Shown: positions 27,198 to 35,177 of the stretch, piece by piece
Position numbering within the stretch: the stretch's first letter is position 1
How the letters are laid out: every line of letters starts with the position of its first letter
Origin: an uncultured Lachnospiraceae bacterium
GTDB lineage: Bacteria > Bacillota > Clostridia > Lachnospirales > Lachnospiraceae
DNA: 42,224 nucleotides
Assembly (NCBI GenBank): GCA_947623905.1
Contig: CANQHX010000009.1
Coordinates: 1 to 42,224, forward strand
Reading direction: 5' to 3'
Translations under genes and position numbers: made by a program
Notes under the pieces: model-generated
Database searches by the model: none
Told to the model about the DNA's origin: nothing
What the model saw: the letters and a program-made list of their open reading frames with translations, nothing else

Positions 27198-28256
27198 ATG
27201 CCGGGTACACCATCTACTTACAAGGAAACCAATGACAGAGAAAATATCGTCAGGCTGCGCAGCTATCTGAAGGAACTTCCCAGGTTCCTCGGCACCTATT
27301 TTCGCTCTCTGGAAACGACCAAGTCTACGCGTACCAGGCTGAACTACGCCTATGACCTGGGCATCTTTTTTACCTTTCTGCAGGAGGAAAATCCCGCTGT
27401 AGCTTCCATGGATCTTAAAGATATGCCCCTGTCTTTTCTGGACGAGATCCAGCCGGCAGATATCGAGGAATATATGTCATGGCTCCAGCTGTACACAAAG
27501 GACGGGGAAACAAGAGTCAATAAGGAGCACGGTATCCTGCGGAAAATGGCGTCCCTGCGTTCCATGTACAATTATTTCTTCAAAAAGGAAATGATCACGA
27601 CAAATCCTCCCGCCCATGTGGATCTGCCCAGGCTCCATACGAAAAACATCGTCCGGCTGGACCCTGACGAGGTGGCCGTCATGCTGGACATGGTGGAATC
27701 CGGCGAAAAGCTCACCCCGGCCCAGCTGCGCAGCCACAAGCAGACAAAGCTGCGCGACGTGGCGCTGATCACCTTGCTTCTGGGTACCGGCATCCGGGTG
27801 TCCGAGTGCGTGGGCCTCAATCTGGAGGATGTGGATTTCAAGAACAACTGCATCAAGATCATCCGCAAAGGCGGCAATGAAGATATGGTCTACTTCGGAG
27901 ACGAGGTGGCGGAAAGCCTGGAAAGCTATCTGGAACTGGATCGTGTCGCAAAACATCCACTGCCGGGTCATGAGCGTGCGCTGTTCCTTTCCCTGAAAAA
28001 CCAGCGGATCACCACCCGGAGCGTTCAGCGTCTTGTGAAAAAATATTCGTCCAACGTGACGACCATGAAAAAGATCACTCCCCACAAGCTGCGGAGCACA
28101 TACGGCACCAGCCTGTACCGGGAAACCGGGGATATCTACCTTGTGGCGGATGTGCTGGGCCATAAGGATGTAAATACTACGCGAAAGCATTACGCGGCCA
28201 TTCAGGAGGACAAAAAGCGCCAGGCGGGCAACATCGTCCGGCTGCGGGAAAAATAA
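27198..28256 (+). CDS. Tyrosine recombinase, XerC/XerD-like
   Basis: A 352-residue tyrosine recombinase. An N-terminal SAM-like core-binding domain (residues about 23-145) precedes the catalytic domain with R200 (TGIRVSE), K224 (RKGGNED), H296-x2-R299 (HKLRS), H322 (LGHKD) and nucleophile Y332 (KHYA), so all active residues are present. ATG 27198 has AGAAAGGA upstream; the frame is open back to 27030, but that part overlaps the leader repeats and is unlike the family. It stands alone with no phage or transposon genes, so a chromosomal role such as dimer resolution, or a local DNA switch, is more likely than mobility. It is about 50 residues longer than typical XerC/XerD. Confidence 0.88.
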   Translation: MPGTPSTYKETNDRENIVRLRSYLKELPRFLGTYFRSLETTKSTRTRLNYAYDLGIFFTFLQEENPAVASMDLKDMPLSFLDEIQPADIEEYMSWLQLYTKDGETRVNKEHGILRKMASLRSMYNYFFKKEMITTNPPAHVDLPRLHTKNIVRLDPDEVAVMLDMVESGEKLTPAQLRSHKQTKLRDVALITLLLGTGIRVSECVGLNLEDVDFKNNCIKIIRKGGNEDMVYFGDEVAESLESYLELDRVAKHPLPGHERALFLSLKNQRITTRSVQRLVKKYSSNVTTMKKITPHKLRSTYGTSLYRETGDIYLVADVLGHKDVNTTRKHYAAIQEDKKRQAGNIVRLREK

Positions 28257-28285
28257 GCACTGCTGCTCTTCTGCCGGGGAAATCG

Positions 28286-28314
28286 TTGAATTTTTTCCGG
28301 GGGTATTGTATAAT
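28286..28314 (+). promoter_or_regulatory. Promoter of the cytidylate-kinase-like gene
   Basis: TTGAAT (28286-28291), a 17-nt spacer and a perfect TATAAT (28309-28314), 64 bp before the ATG. Confidence 0.75.
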
Positions 28315-28377
28315 GGAACAAGATAAAAATGAAACAGAGAAACGAGACGGGATCTGCTTCAGAACGGAGGGGTAATT

Positions 28378-28992
28378 ATGGGAAACACAATCATTACGAT
28401 CGGAAGGGAAGCCGGCAGCGGCGGACGTATGATCGGCCGTATGGTGGCGGAAAAGCTGGGATTCGGATTTTATGACAAGGAGCTTCTGGAACGGGCATCC
28501 AAGGACAGCGGCCTCTGTCAGGAGATTTTTGAAAACCATGACGAGAAAAGCAACAGCAGCTTTCTCTACTCTCTTGTCATGGATACATACAGCCTGGGAT
28601 ACAATTCCACGCTGTTTCACGAGACTCCCATCAACCAGAAGGTATTTCTGGCCCAGTTTGAGACTATCAAAAAGATCGCCGAGGAGGAATCCTGCGTGAT
28701 CGTAGGCCGGTGCGCGGATTATGCCCTGGCGGACAACAAAGGGCTGCTCAGCGTCTTCATCCAGGCTCCCCGGCAGGTCCGCAGGCAGCATCTGATGAAT
28801 TCCCGCGGACTGGATGCGAAGCAGGCAAAGGAGATCGTCAAAAAGACGGACAAACAGCGCAGCAGCTACTACAATTACTACACTTCCCGCACTTGGGGCG
28901 CCGCCAACAACTACGATCTGTGCCTCAACAGCGATATGTTCGGATATGAGGGATGTGTGGACCTGATCTGCCAGGCGCTTGCCGCGAAGTGA
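28378..28992 (+). CDS. Cytidylate-kinase-like P-loop protein
   Basis: A 204-residue member of the cytidylate kinase-like family. The N-terminus IITIGREAGSGGRMIGRMVAEKLGF is a P-loop variant (GREAGSGG) of the family; IVGRCADYAL and the basic segment RRQHLMNSRG match the NMP-kinase core and lid. It is separate from true Cmk, and its substrate is unknown. AACGGAGGGG precedes ATG 28378. It has its own promoter and ends convergent to the RluD-type gene, 34 bp apart, with no clear terminator between. Confidence 0.83.
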   Translation: MGNTIITIGREAGSGGRMIGRMVAEKLGFGFYDKELLERASKDSGLCQEIFENHDEKSNSSFLYSLVMDTYSLGYNSTLFHETPINQKVFLAQFETIKKIAEEESCVIVGRCADYALADNKGLLSVFIQAPRQVRRQHLMNSRGLDAKQAKEIVKKTDKQRSSYYNYYTSRTWGAANNYDLCLNSDMFGYEGCVDLICQALAAK

Positions 28993-29026
28993 CCGGGCTT
29001 CTGCCGCGATATGTTCCGGCGGTCTG

Positions 29027-29935
29027 TCACAGCACTTCCAGCAGATGCTGAAAATAAGCGGGGAGCGGCGCCTGAAATTCCATGTACTGTCCCGTGACGG
29101 GATGCACAAACCCCAGCACCATGGCGTGGAGAGCCTGTCCCGACAGCCTGAAAGGAGATTTTAAGGTGCTGTACACCGGGTCTCCCAGTACGGGGTGATG
29201 GATGGAGGCCATGTGCACCCGGATCTGATGAGTGCGGCCGGTCTCCAGGCGGCACTCGATGTAACTGAATTTTTCATAGGTCTGTAACAGCCGGTAGTGT
29301 GTCACTGCCGGCTTTCCGTTTTTTACGCCCACCGCCATCTTCTTTCGGTCCACGGGATGCCTGCCGATGGTTCCGGCAACCGTGCCCTCCGGCTCTTGGA
29401 ATACCCCGTGGACAATGGCTCTGTACCGCCTTGTGATGGTGTGGTCCGCCAGCTGGCGGGCGATATGCCTGTGGGCTTCATCGGTCTTGCACACCACAAG
29501 AAGGCCGGAGGTATCCCGGTCGATGCGGTGGACGATCCCCGGACGGAGCACGCCGTTGATCCCGGAAAGCTGCCCCCTGCAATGATACAGCAGGCCGTTT
29601 ACCAGAGTATCCTCCGTATGTCCCGGCGCCGGATGCACCACCATGCCCTGGGGCTTGTTCACCACAAGCAGCTGGTCGTCCTCATAGACGATGTCCAGGT
29701 CCATCTTTACCGGTCGGGCTTCCGGCTCCTGCGGCTCCGGCAGGGAAAAACGGATCACATCCCCGTCCTTTACCTTCTCGCCGGCTTTTGCCGTTCCGGC
29801 ATTGACCGTCACGGCGCCGTCCTTTATGCGCTTCTGCAAAAAGGACCGGGACAGATGGGGATATGCTTCCGCCAGGTACCGGTCCACCCTTACAGGCTGA
29901 TCTGTTTTTACCGTTATGCTATGCTCCTGTTCCAT
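29027..29935 (-). CDS. RluD-type pseudouridine synthase with S4 domain
   Basis: A 302-residue RluA-family enzyme with an N-terminal S4 domain (RVDRYLAEAYPHLSRSFLQKRI), LLVVNKPQGMVVHPAPGH, catalytic HRIDRDTSGLLVV and LETGRTHQIRVHMA. The match to RluD, which modifies helix 69 of 23S rRNA, is good and the gene follows lspA as in many Firmicutes (YlyB position). ATG 29935 has GGAG 6 nt upstream; the frame is open upstream across the lspA end but is not family-like there. Confidence 0.9.
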   Translation of the reverse strand: MEQEHSITVKTDQPVRVDRYLAEAYPHLSRSFLQKRIKDGAVTVNAGTAKAGEKVKDGDVIRFSLPEPQEPEARPVKMDLDIVYEDDQLLVVNKPQGMVVHPAPGHTEDTLVNGLLYHCRGQLSGINGVLRPGIVHRIDRDTSGLLVVCKTDEAHRHIARQLADHTITRRYRAIVHGVFQEPEGTVAGTIGRHPVDRKKMAVGVKNGKPAVTHYRLLQTYEKFSYIECRLETGRTHQIRVHMASIHHPVLGDPVYSTLKSPFRLSGQALHAMVLGFVHPVTGQYMEFQAPLPAYFQHLLEVL

Positions 29936-29994
29936 CAGTTCTCCGCTTTTCTTCCTTTTTCTCCCTGTGGTGCGTGGGAGAAGCTCGCCTGGCT

Positions 29995-30591
29995 TCACGC
30001 CGCCGCATTTTCCGGCCCTTTTTTCTTCAGACCAAACAGCTGTGCCAGATCGTCGTCCTTTTTGTAATAAAACAGCACCAGGAAAAACAGGCACGCCACG
30101 CCGCAGGTCACGTAAATGTCCGCCACATTAAAGACGGGAAAATCTATAAACTCAAACTGCAGGAAATCGATCACATATCCCAGGCGCAGCCGGTCCAGGA
30201 TATTTCCCACAGCCCCGGCGCACACAGCCAGCAGGACGATCTCCAGCGGCAGCCTTTTTTTTGCCCCAACGGCCTCCAGACGAAAATGGCCGAACAAAAG
30301 CAGCGCCAGGAGTATGATGTTGGCGATAAGGATCACGCTGACATTGCCGGAAAACAAGCTGAACGCCACGCCGTCATTCTGCACGTACCGGAAGGACAGC
30401 ACATGGGGGATAAAAGGAACGGTAAGCCGGACGCTGGAAAGCGCCCACCTATCACCGGTCATATTGGTGAGGTGTGTGGCCGCCAGATGCTTCGTCCACT
30501 GGTCAGCCGCCAGCAGCAAAAGCATGAATCCATATCCGGCCAGGATCCCGAGGGTGCGCCTTTTCCGGCTCCTGTTCTGTTCTTCTGCCAT
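29995..30591 (-). CDS. lspA: Lipoprotein signal peptidase (signal peptidase II)
   Basis: A 198-residue membrane aspartyl protease that removes lipoprotein signal peptides after lipid attachment, such as that of the GH28 lipoprotein here. Four membrane segments are visible; the catalytic aspartates are in AGAVGNILDRLRLGYVIDFL and FNVADIYVTCG. Its start shares one base with the aroB stop (TGATG). The N-terminus is basic, and the C-terminal tail after the last helix is longer than average. Confidence 0.94.
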   Translation of the reverse strand: MAEEQNRSRKRRTLGILAGYGFMLLLLAADQWTKHLAATHLTNMTGDRWALSSVRLTVPFIPHVLSFRYVQNDGVAFSLFSGNVSVILIANIILLALLLFGHFRLEAVGAKKRLPLEIVLLAVCAGAVGNILDRLRLGYVIDFLQFEFIDFPVFNVADIYVTCGVACLFFLVLFYYKKDDDLAQLFGLKKKGPENAAA

Positions 30592-31706
30592 CAGTCTGCC
30601 ACCTCATCTTCCACATACAGGATCTCCAGCAGCGCGTTCCGCATTTCCTCCTCCGTCACATCAGTGGAGATCATGGCATCTCCCACCTGTCTGAGCAGGA
30701 TGAACCGGACCGTGCCTTTGTCCATCTTTTTATCCAGTTTGCTGGCGGCAAGGATCTGTTCTATATCGGCTCCCTCCACCGTGATGGGCAGGCGGAAGGC
30801 CACCAGCACATCCCGGATCTCATAGAAATCCTCTTTTTCTATGTGTCCCTTCTGCCAGGAGATCCACGCGGCGCACACCATGCCCAGCGCCACGCACTGG
30901 CCGTGGAGCAGGGTGAGATCCATTGTCTTTTCGATGGCGTGTCCAAGAGTGTGGCCGAAATTGAGTATCGCCCGGCGCCCTTTTTCCGTGGGATCCTCCT
31001 CCACCACTTCTTTTTTGCAGAGACAGCTTCTGTACACGATCTCCTCCACCACTTCCGGGTCATGGGCAAGGATCTCCGCCATCTTGGCCAGCAGGTACTC
31101 GTAAAAATCCAGATCCTGTATAAGGCCGTACTTGACCACCTCGGCCATGCCGTTAAAAAAATGTTCCTCCGGCAGAGTATCCAGGAAATCTATGTTCATG
31201 TACACCAGCCGGGGCATGTAAAATGCCCCTACCATATTTTTGTAGGCGTCAAAATCCACGCCGGTCTTTCCGCCCACGGAGCTGTCCACCATGGCCAGCA
31301 GGGACGTGGGGATCTGGATAAAGTCAATGCCCCGCAGATAGGTGGCCGCGGCGTACCCGGTGAGGTCCCCCACCACGCCGCCGCCCAGGGCCGCCAGACA
31401 GTCCTTCCGGTCAAAGTGATGTTCGATGAGAAACGTATACAGCTCCCGCACCGTATCCAGCGTCTTGCTTGCCTCCCCGGCGGGGAATGTGAAAATCTCC
31501 ACAGAGCCCGCGCAGCGCAGCAGCGCGTCCCGCACAGATTCACCGTGCAGAGGGCCTACGTTGCTGTCTGTGACGATACATACCTTCCTGCCGGTAAAAT
31601 CACCCATAACAGCGGAAAACGTCTCAGAGAGCTTCTCGGCGCCCTGTTCCATGCAGATGGGATATATGGTCTTTCCGTTTTGTTTTATAGCAAGGGTTTT
31701 CTTCAT
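30591..31706 (-). CDS. aroB: 3-dehydroquinate synthase
   Basis: A 371-residue AroB that cyclises DAHP to 3-dehydroquinate, step two of the shikimate pathway, with NAD and zinc. Recognisable parts are ALGGGVVGDLTGYAAATYLRGIDFIQIPTSLLAMVDSSVGGKTGV, AEVVKYGLI and NFGHTLGHAIE. ATG 31706 has AAAGGAG upstream. It follows the sepF terminator and is coupled to lspA. Confidence 0.94.
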   Translation of the reverse strand: MKKTLAIKQNGKTIYPICMEQGAEKLSETFSAVMGDFTGRKVCIVTDSNVGPLHGESVRDALLRCAGSVEIFTFPAGEASKTLDTVRELYTFLIEHHFDRKDCLAALGGGVVGDLTGYAAATYLRGIDFIQIPTSLLAMVDSSVGGKTGVDFDAYKNMVGAFYMPRLVYMNIDFLDTLPEEHFFNGMAEVVKYGLIQDLDFYEYLLAKMAEILAHDPEVVEEIVYRSCLCKKEVVEEDPTEKGRRAILNFGHTLGHAIEKTMDLTLLHGQCVALGMVCAAWISWQKGHIEKEDFYEIRDVLVAFRLPITVEGADIEQILAASKLDKKMDKGTVRFILLRQVGDAMISTDVTEEEMRNALLEILYVEDEVAD

Positions 31707-31740
31707 GACGACTCCTTTGAGGCTGCATTGTTTTATGGGG

Positions 31741-31779
31741 AAACAAAAGGAGTGCCAGACCGCAACGTACTGACACTCC
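31741..31779 (-). terminator. Intrinsic terminator after sepF
   Basis: On the minus strand GGAGTGTCAG (31779-31770) pairs with CTGGCACTCC (31758-31749), with one wobble pair, and is followed by TTTTGTTT. Confidence 0.8.
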
Positions 31780-31801
31780 GCAATATACAATTATACCGGT
31801 A

Positions 31802-32422
31802 TTACAGATCGCCGCGCATGGTAGATACCTTGATGGTGCCGTTTAAGATATCCTGGAAATCACCGAAAATATCCACATTTTTCGGGGTGATGATAAAAAT
31901 ATAGCTGGAGATCTTCTGGAGATTGCCCCGCATGGCGAAACAGGAACCGCTGGTAAAGTCTATGATCCTCTGGGCCAGATCGATGTCCAGGCCCTCCAGG
32001 TTGAGCACTACCGTTTTCCCGTCCAGGAGAGTTTCCGTAATTTCCCGCGCGTCGTCCACGCTTGTGGGCTTGATCACGCATACTTCCATACCATTGCCGG
32101 CCATGGCTGCAGCTCCTTTCTTTCCGTTCCCGCTTTGCTTGCTGTTGATCGAGGTAACCTTGGAAGACGCACCGCCGGCTCTGGAAGACTTTCCTTTTCC
32201 GTACGCGTGCTTATCCTCCGAAAGATCAAAATCTTCAAACGTCGTTTCGGCCTGCGTCTTGGAAGCTGCTGCTTTCTTCTGGGCGGACCGTCCTCTGGGA
32301 GCAGGCTCCTCTTCCGCTAACTCCTCTTCCGTTTCCTCTTCCTCGTCAAGGAACTCCTCAGCATAGTATTCTTCATCATCGCCAAGACCCATTTTATCCA
32401 AAATATTATCGATGAAACCCAT
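31802..32422 (-). CDS. sepF: Cell division protein SepF
   Basis: A 206-residue SepF, the FtsZ-membrane anchor of Gram-positive bacteria. The N-terminal membrane-targeting helix MGFIDNILDKMGL is followed by a very acidic linker (about residues 15-45), a Lys/Ser/Gly-rich linker to about 110, and the SepF core (MEVCVIKPTSVDDAREITETLLDGKTVVLNLEGLD...IDFTSGSCFAM...IFIITPKNVDI). The linker is longer than in Bacillus SepF. It follows the YggS gene by 14 bp, the usual division-cluster order. Confidence 0.93.
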   Translation of the reverse strand: MGFIDNILDKMGLGDDEEYYAEEFLDEEEETEEELAEEEPAPRGRSAQKKAAASKTQAETTFEDFDLSEDKHAYGKGKSSRAGGASSKVTSINSKQSGNGKKGAAAMAGNGMEVCVIKPTSVDDAREITETLLDGKTVVLNLEGLDIDLAQRIIDFTSGSCFAMRGNLQKISSYIFIITPKNVDIFGDFQDILNGTIKVSTMRGDL

Positions 32423-32436
32423 AGTGATTATCTCCT

Positions 32437-33156
32437 TTACCCTTTTATCCTGTAGTTTCTGGCGCCGAATATACCGGTCCCCACGCGTATCATCGTGCTG
32501 CCCTCTTCTATGGCGACACCGTAATCTCCGGTCATGCCCATAGACAGCACATGCATATTTATATTATCGTGGTTTTTTTCTCTGATGTCAAGAATTACTT
32601 TACATAATTTTGCAAAAATATCCCGGTTATCCTCCTGGTCCTCCACGTAAGGAGCCACCGTCATCAGGCCTTCGATCTGCAGACCGGGCAGCGCGCGGAT
32701 GGTTTCCACCAGTCTTTCCGCGTCTTCCGGGGCAACGCCGAACTTCGTCTCCTCCCCGGCCACATTGACCTGCACGAGGATCTTTACCCGGAGCCCTTTT
32801 TTAACCGCTTCTTTGGATATGGCCTCTGCCAGATGGACGGAATCCACCGAATGGATCATCTCCACTTTATCCACAATGTATTTTACCTTGTTGGTCTGCA
32901 GATGTCCGATGAGGTGCCACCGGACGTCAGAAGGCATCTGGTCATATTTTTCCAGGATCTCCTGCACCCGGTTTTCTCCGAAATCCCGTATTCCCGCGTC
33001 GTAGGCTTCCCGCATCATGGATACCGGCTTTGTCTTGCTCACGGCAATGAGCGTTACATCCGACAGGCTGCGCCCTGCCGCCGCGCAGTGTTCGGCCATA
33101 TGGTCCCGCACCTGTCTCAGGTTTTCTCTGATATCCGTTATAGTTTCCTCAGACAT
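32437..33156 (-). CDS. YggS/PLPBP-family pyridoxal-phosphate homeostasis protein
   Basis: A 239-residue PLP-binding barrel protein; the PLP lysine is K41 in LIAVSKTKP. Other family parts are GENRVQEILEKY, WHLIGHLQTNK, VQVNVAGEETKFG and LSMGMTGDYGVAIEEGSTMIRVGTGIFG. It buffers pyridoxal phosphate and affects amino acid metabolism; no catalytic reaction is established. It lies between the HlyD-like gene and sepF. Confidence 0.93.
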   Translation of the reverse strand: MSEETITDIRENLRQVRDHMAEHCAAAGRSLSDVTLIAVSKTKPVSMMREAYDAGIRDFGENRVQEILEKYDQMPSDVRWHLIGHLQTNKVKYIVDKVEMIHSVDSVHLAEAISKEAVKKGLRVKILVQVNVAGEETKFGVAPEDAERLVETIRALPGLQIEGLMTVAPYVEDQEDNRDIFAKLCKVILDIREKNHDNINMHVLSMGMTGDYGVAIEEGSTMIRVGTGIFGARNYRIKG

Positions 33157-33180
33157 GAAAATCCCATCCTCCTGCTCTGC

Positions 33181-34548
33181 CTACTGGTATACCTGCTGTT
33201 CGTCGTTGACCTTGCTGCCGTCCAGCACGATACGGTCATATATGGAAAGGCCGTAGGCGTCGTCTGATTTTACGATACAATATTCGTCGTTGTTGTACAG
33301 CACTGTTACAAGATTAAAATCCGCATAGCCTCTGTTGATATCATATACGCCGTGGAGCTCGCCCACGGTGCCTACCGCGTAGGTGCTCTTGCTGTCTTTC
33401 GGGTTCACGAGCACAGTGCCCTCTTTTATGTCTCCCATGTCCACATAGACGGCGTCGGCTGTGCGCTCATAGATATTAAACGTCATGGGAACCGTTTCAT
33501 TTCCCGTTTCCGTGCTGTTGAGCGCCATCACCGTGGCCTGTCCGTCGGAAATGTCCGTTGTAAAATCCACAGGTATGGTAAAGAACTTCTTTACCACGAT
33601 AGAGGAATTGGGCACCTTCAGGCCGGAAACGGAATTGATGATCACCTCCACCTGAAGGAACCGGTCCGTGGCGTAGCGGATCATGGAATTGGTAAATTTC
33701 AGGCGGCAGTAATCGTCATCGTCTATCTTGAATTTTTCCACCTGAGCCCAGACGATATTCTGGTCCCGCATGAATTTTACCTGCACATATTCATCATCCA
33801 CAAAATGCTTTACCTCGGAAGGGTCCAGCCGGATGACCAGCTCCCACTCCTCGTCGGTGACCAGCTTGTAAGCGGGCTCCCCCGCCTCCAGCCTGTCTTT
33901 GGCCCGAAGCTCTGTCTTTGTGTAGTTTGCCCTGGAAAACATATCCTTCGTCAGATTCTGATATGCCACGCCCTCCAGGCCGTCCACGTTGTATACCACC
34001 ACGCCGGAGACGGGACTTTTCCGGATATCGGCGATGGCAGTGATGTCGCGCTCCTCCTTTTCCAGCAGGGAGGTGCGGATCTCATCGTAGATGGAGCCTT
34101 CAAGGGTCGACTTGAACGAATATGTATCGGAAAAAAGAGACGGGTCAAAACTGCTCTCAAAGCCTGTGATCTCTTCGTAGAGGGCGCGGTAATTGTCTTC
34201 ATCCAGATCCGCGCCGAGACCCTCGAGAAGATCATTGTCAGCGTTGGGACTCAGCCCGTATACATAGGTGTTCAGCCCCGTCTTTGTCCCCTCCGGGGCG
34301 ATATATGTCACATATCCCCCGGCGTCGGCATTGACTACCTGCTCCGTCCGGAGGGCCAGGCCGGTATACTGGCCGTTTTCCATGATCTCCCCGGTCTCCA
34401 CCTGGTACACCGTTACTCTGTCCCTGACAAAATACAGCACCACACAGCTGAGCAGATACAGCAGCACAAGGCCGAACAGGACCGTGCCTATATGAAACGG
34501 AAGAGGCCGTCTGAATTTTGTAATGATTTTTTTCCCTTTCCCTGCCAA
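33181..34548 (-). CDS. HlyD-like membrane-anchored adaptor protein
   Basis: A 455-residue protein with a basic N-terminus, one membrane segment (about residues 17-38; IGTVLFGLVLLYLLSCVVLYFV) and a large outside domain with biotinyl-lipoyl/barrel-sandwich features (AGGYVTYIAPEGTK, ISVKKFFTIP-type end). It looks like the HlyD-family adaptor often found by the sepF cluster in Lachnospiraceae. No ABC, RND or other export partner is nearby. TTG 34548 is chosen because GGAGGAG lies 6 nt upstream; the frame is open to 34629, but that stretch encodes the upstream hairpins. It is followed 24 bp later by YggS. A division- or wall-linked role is inference. Confidence 0.72.
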   Translation of the reverse strand: MAGKGKKIITKFRRPLPFHIGTVLFGLVLLYLLSCVVLYFVRDRVTVYQVETGEIMENGQYTGLALRTEQVVNADAGGYVTYIAPEGTKTGLNTYVYGLSPNADNDLLEGLGADLDEDNYRALYEEITGFESSFDPSLFSDTYSFKSTLEGSIYDEIRTSLLEKEERDITAIADIRKSPVSGVVVYNVDGLEGVAYQNLTKDMFSRANYTKTELRAKDRLEAGEPAYKLVTDEEWELVIRLDPSEVKHFVDDEYVQVKFMRDQNIVWAQVEKFKIDDDDYCRLKFTNSMIRYATDRFLQVEVIINSVSGLKVPNSSIVVKKFFTIPVDFTTDISDGQATVMALNSTETGNETVPMTFNIYERTADAVYVDMGDIKEGTVLVNPKDSKSTYAVGTVGELHGVYDINRGYADFNLVTVLYNNDEYCIVKSDDAYGLSIYDRIVLDGSKVNDEQQVYQ

Positions 34549-34568
34549 AATGCTCCTCCCAATCTGTA

Positions 34569-34602
34569 AAACAGGGTGCCCCACATGCAGGGCACCCTGT
34601 TT
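34569..34602 (-). terminator. Strong hairpin between the Nudix and HlyD-like genes
   Basis: AAACAGGGTGCCC (34569-34581) and GGGCACCCTGTTT (34590-34602) form a perfect 13-bp stem with an 8-nt loop. Read on the minus strand it is followed by a T-run (TTTTAC), so it can end the Nudix transcript. It lies only about 20 bp before the HlyD-like start. Confidence 0.7.
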
Positions 34603-34629
34603 CCCGGACAGACAAAATGAGATCTGCAC

Positions 34630-34650
34630 CGTGACTGCGCGGCAGTCACG
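34630..34650 (-). repeat. 9-bp perfect hairpin after the Nudix stop codon
   Basis: CGTGACTGC (34630-34638) pairs with GCAGTCACG (34642-34650) around a 3-nt loop, immediately downstream of the Nudix gene. No T-run follows directly. Confidence 0.6.
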
Positions 34651-34651
34651 A

Positions 34652-35104
34652 TCAGAAATATTTTCTGTTGCCCCACAGGTTACTCTTTTTCAGATCCTGA
34701 TACTCATTGTACGCCTTTTCCAGTATCTGCTTCTCATTGTAAAACTTCAGCAGATGATAGGCCTCATGAAACTTGTAATAACCGGAATCGACAAAATACT
34801 CTTCACGCTGTGGTTTACTGTAATAGCTGTCAGCCATCATCAGATACCAGTGCACATCTTTCTCGACCGTATCCTCTGGAACAGTAAAGGTATACTGGCT
34901 CTTGCCAATATACTTGATTATAGAAGCCTTTGCGCCGGTCTCCTCCAGCACTTCCCTTGTTGCCGTATCCCTATAATCTTCCCCTTCTTCTACAGTTCCC
35001 TTGGGAAGCACCCATCCCTCATACTTGTTCTTGTAGTTCTTATATAAGAGAAGGATCTTACCACGGAAAATAACCACACCGCCACAGCTTGTTGCCTCAA
35101 TCAT
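34652..35104 (-). CDS. Nudix hydrolase
   Basis: A 150-residue Nudix protein with the full box G-x5-E-x7-REVLEETG in KGTVEEGEDYRDTATREVLEETG (about residues 35-57), after SCGGVVIFRGKILLLYKNYKNKYEGWVLP. It resembles the diadenosine polyphosphate/(di)nucleotide hydrolase branch, but the substrate cannot be told. AGGAGGG precedes ATG 35104. It has its own promoter at 35145-35173. Confidence 0.88.
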   Translation of the reverse strand: MIEATSCGGVVIFRGKILLLYKNYKNKYEGWVLPKGTVEEGEDYRDTATREVLEETGAKASIIKYIGKSQYTFTVPEDTVEKDVHWYLMMADSYYSKPQREEYFVDSGYYKFHEAYHLLKFYNEKQILEKAYNEYQDLKKSNLWGNRKYF

Positions 35105-35144
35105 TGCAATCCCTCCTGCTCTGGTGTGTCATATATTCCCATTT

Positions 35145-35173
35145 AGTATATCTTATTTGAAGGGCATTTGCAA
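35145..35173 (-). promoter_or_regulatory. Promoter of the Nudix gene
   Basis: On the minus strand TTGCAA (35173-35168), a 17-nt spacer and TATACT (35150-35145), in the gap between the PBP stop and the Nudix start. Confidence 0.7.
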
Positions 35174-35177
35174 GGTA

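Noticed and set aside
27198-28256. Recombinase as the integrase of a mobile element
   Set aside because: No excisionase, phage, conjugation gene, tRNA or flanking attachment repeat is visible, and both sides are housekeeping genes.
33352-34569. Long plus-strand open frame opposite the HlyD-like gene
   Set aside because: It has no ribosome binding site or known motif; the minus frame has a membrane segment, GGAGG and operon spacing.
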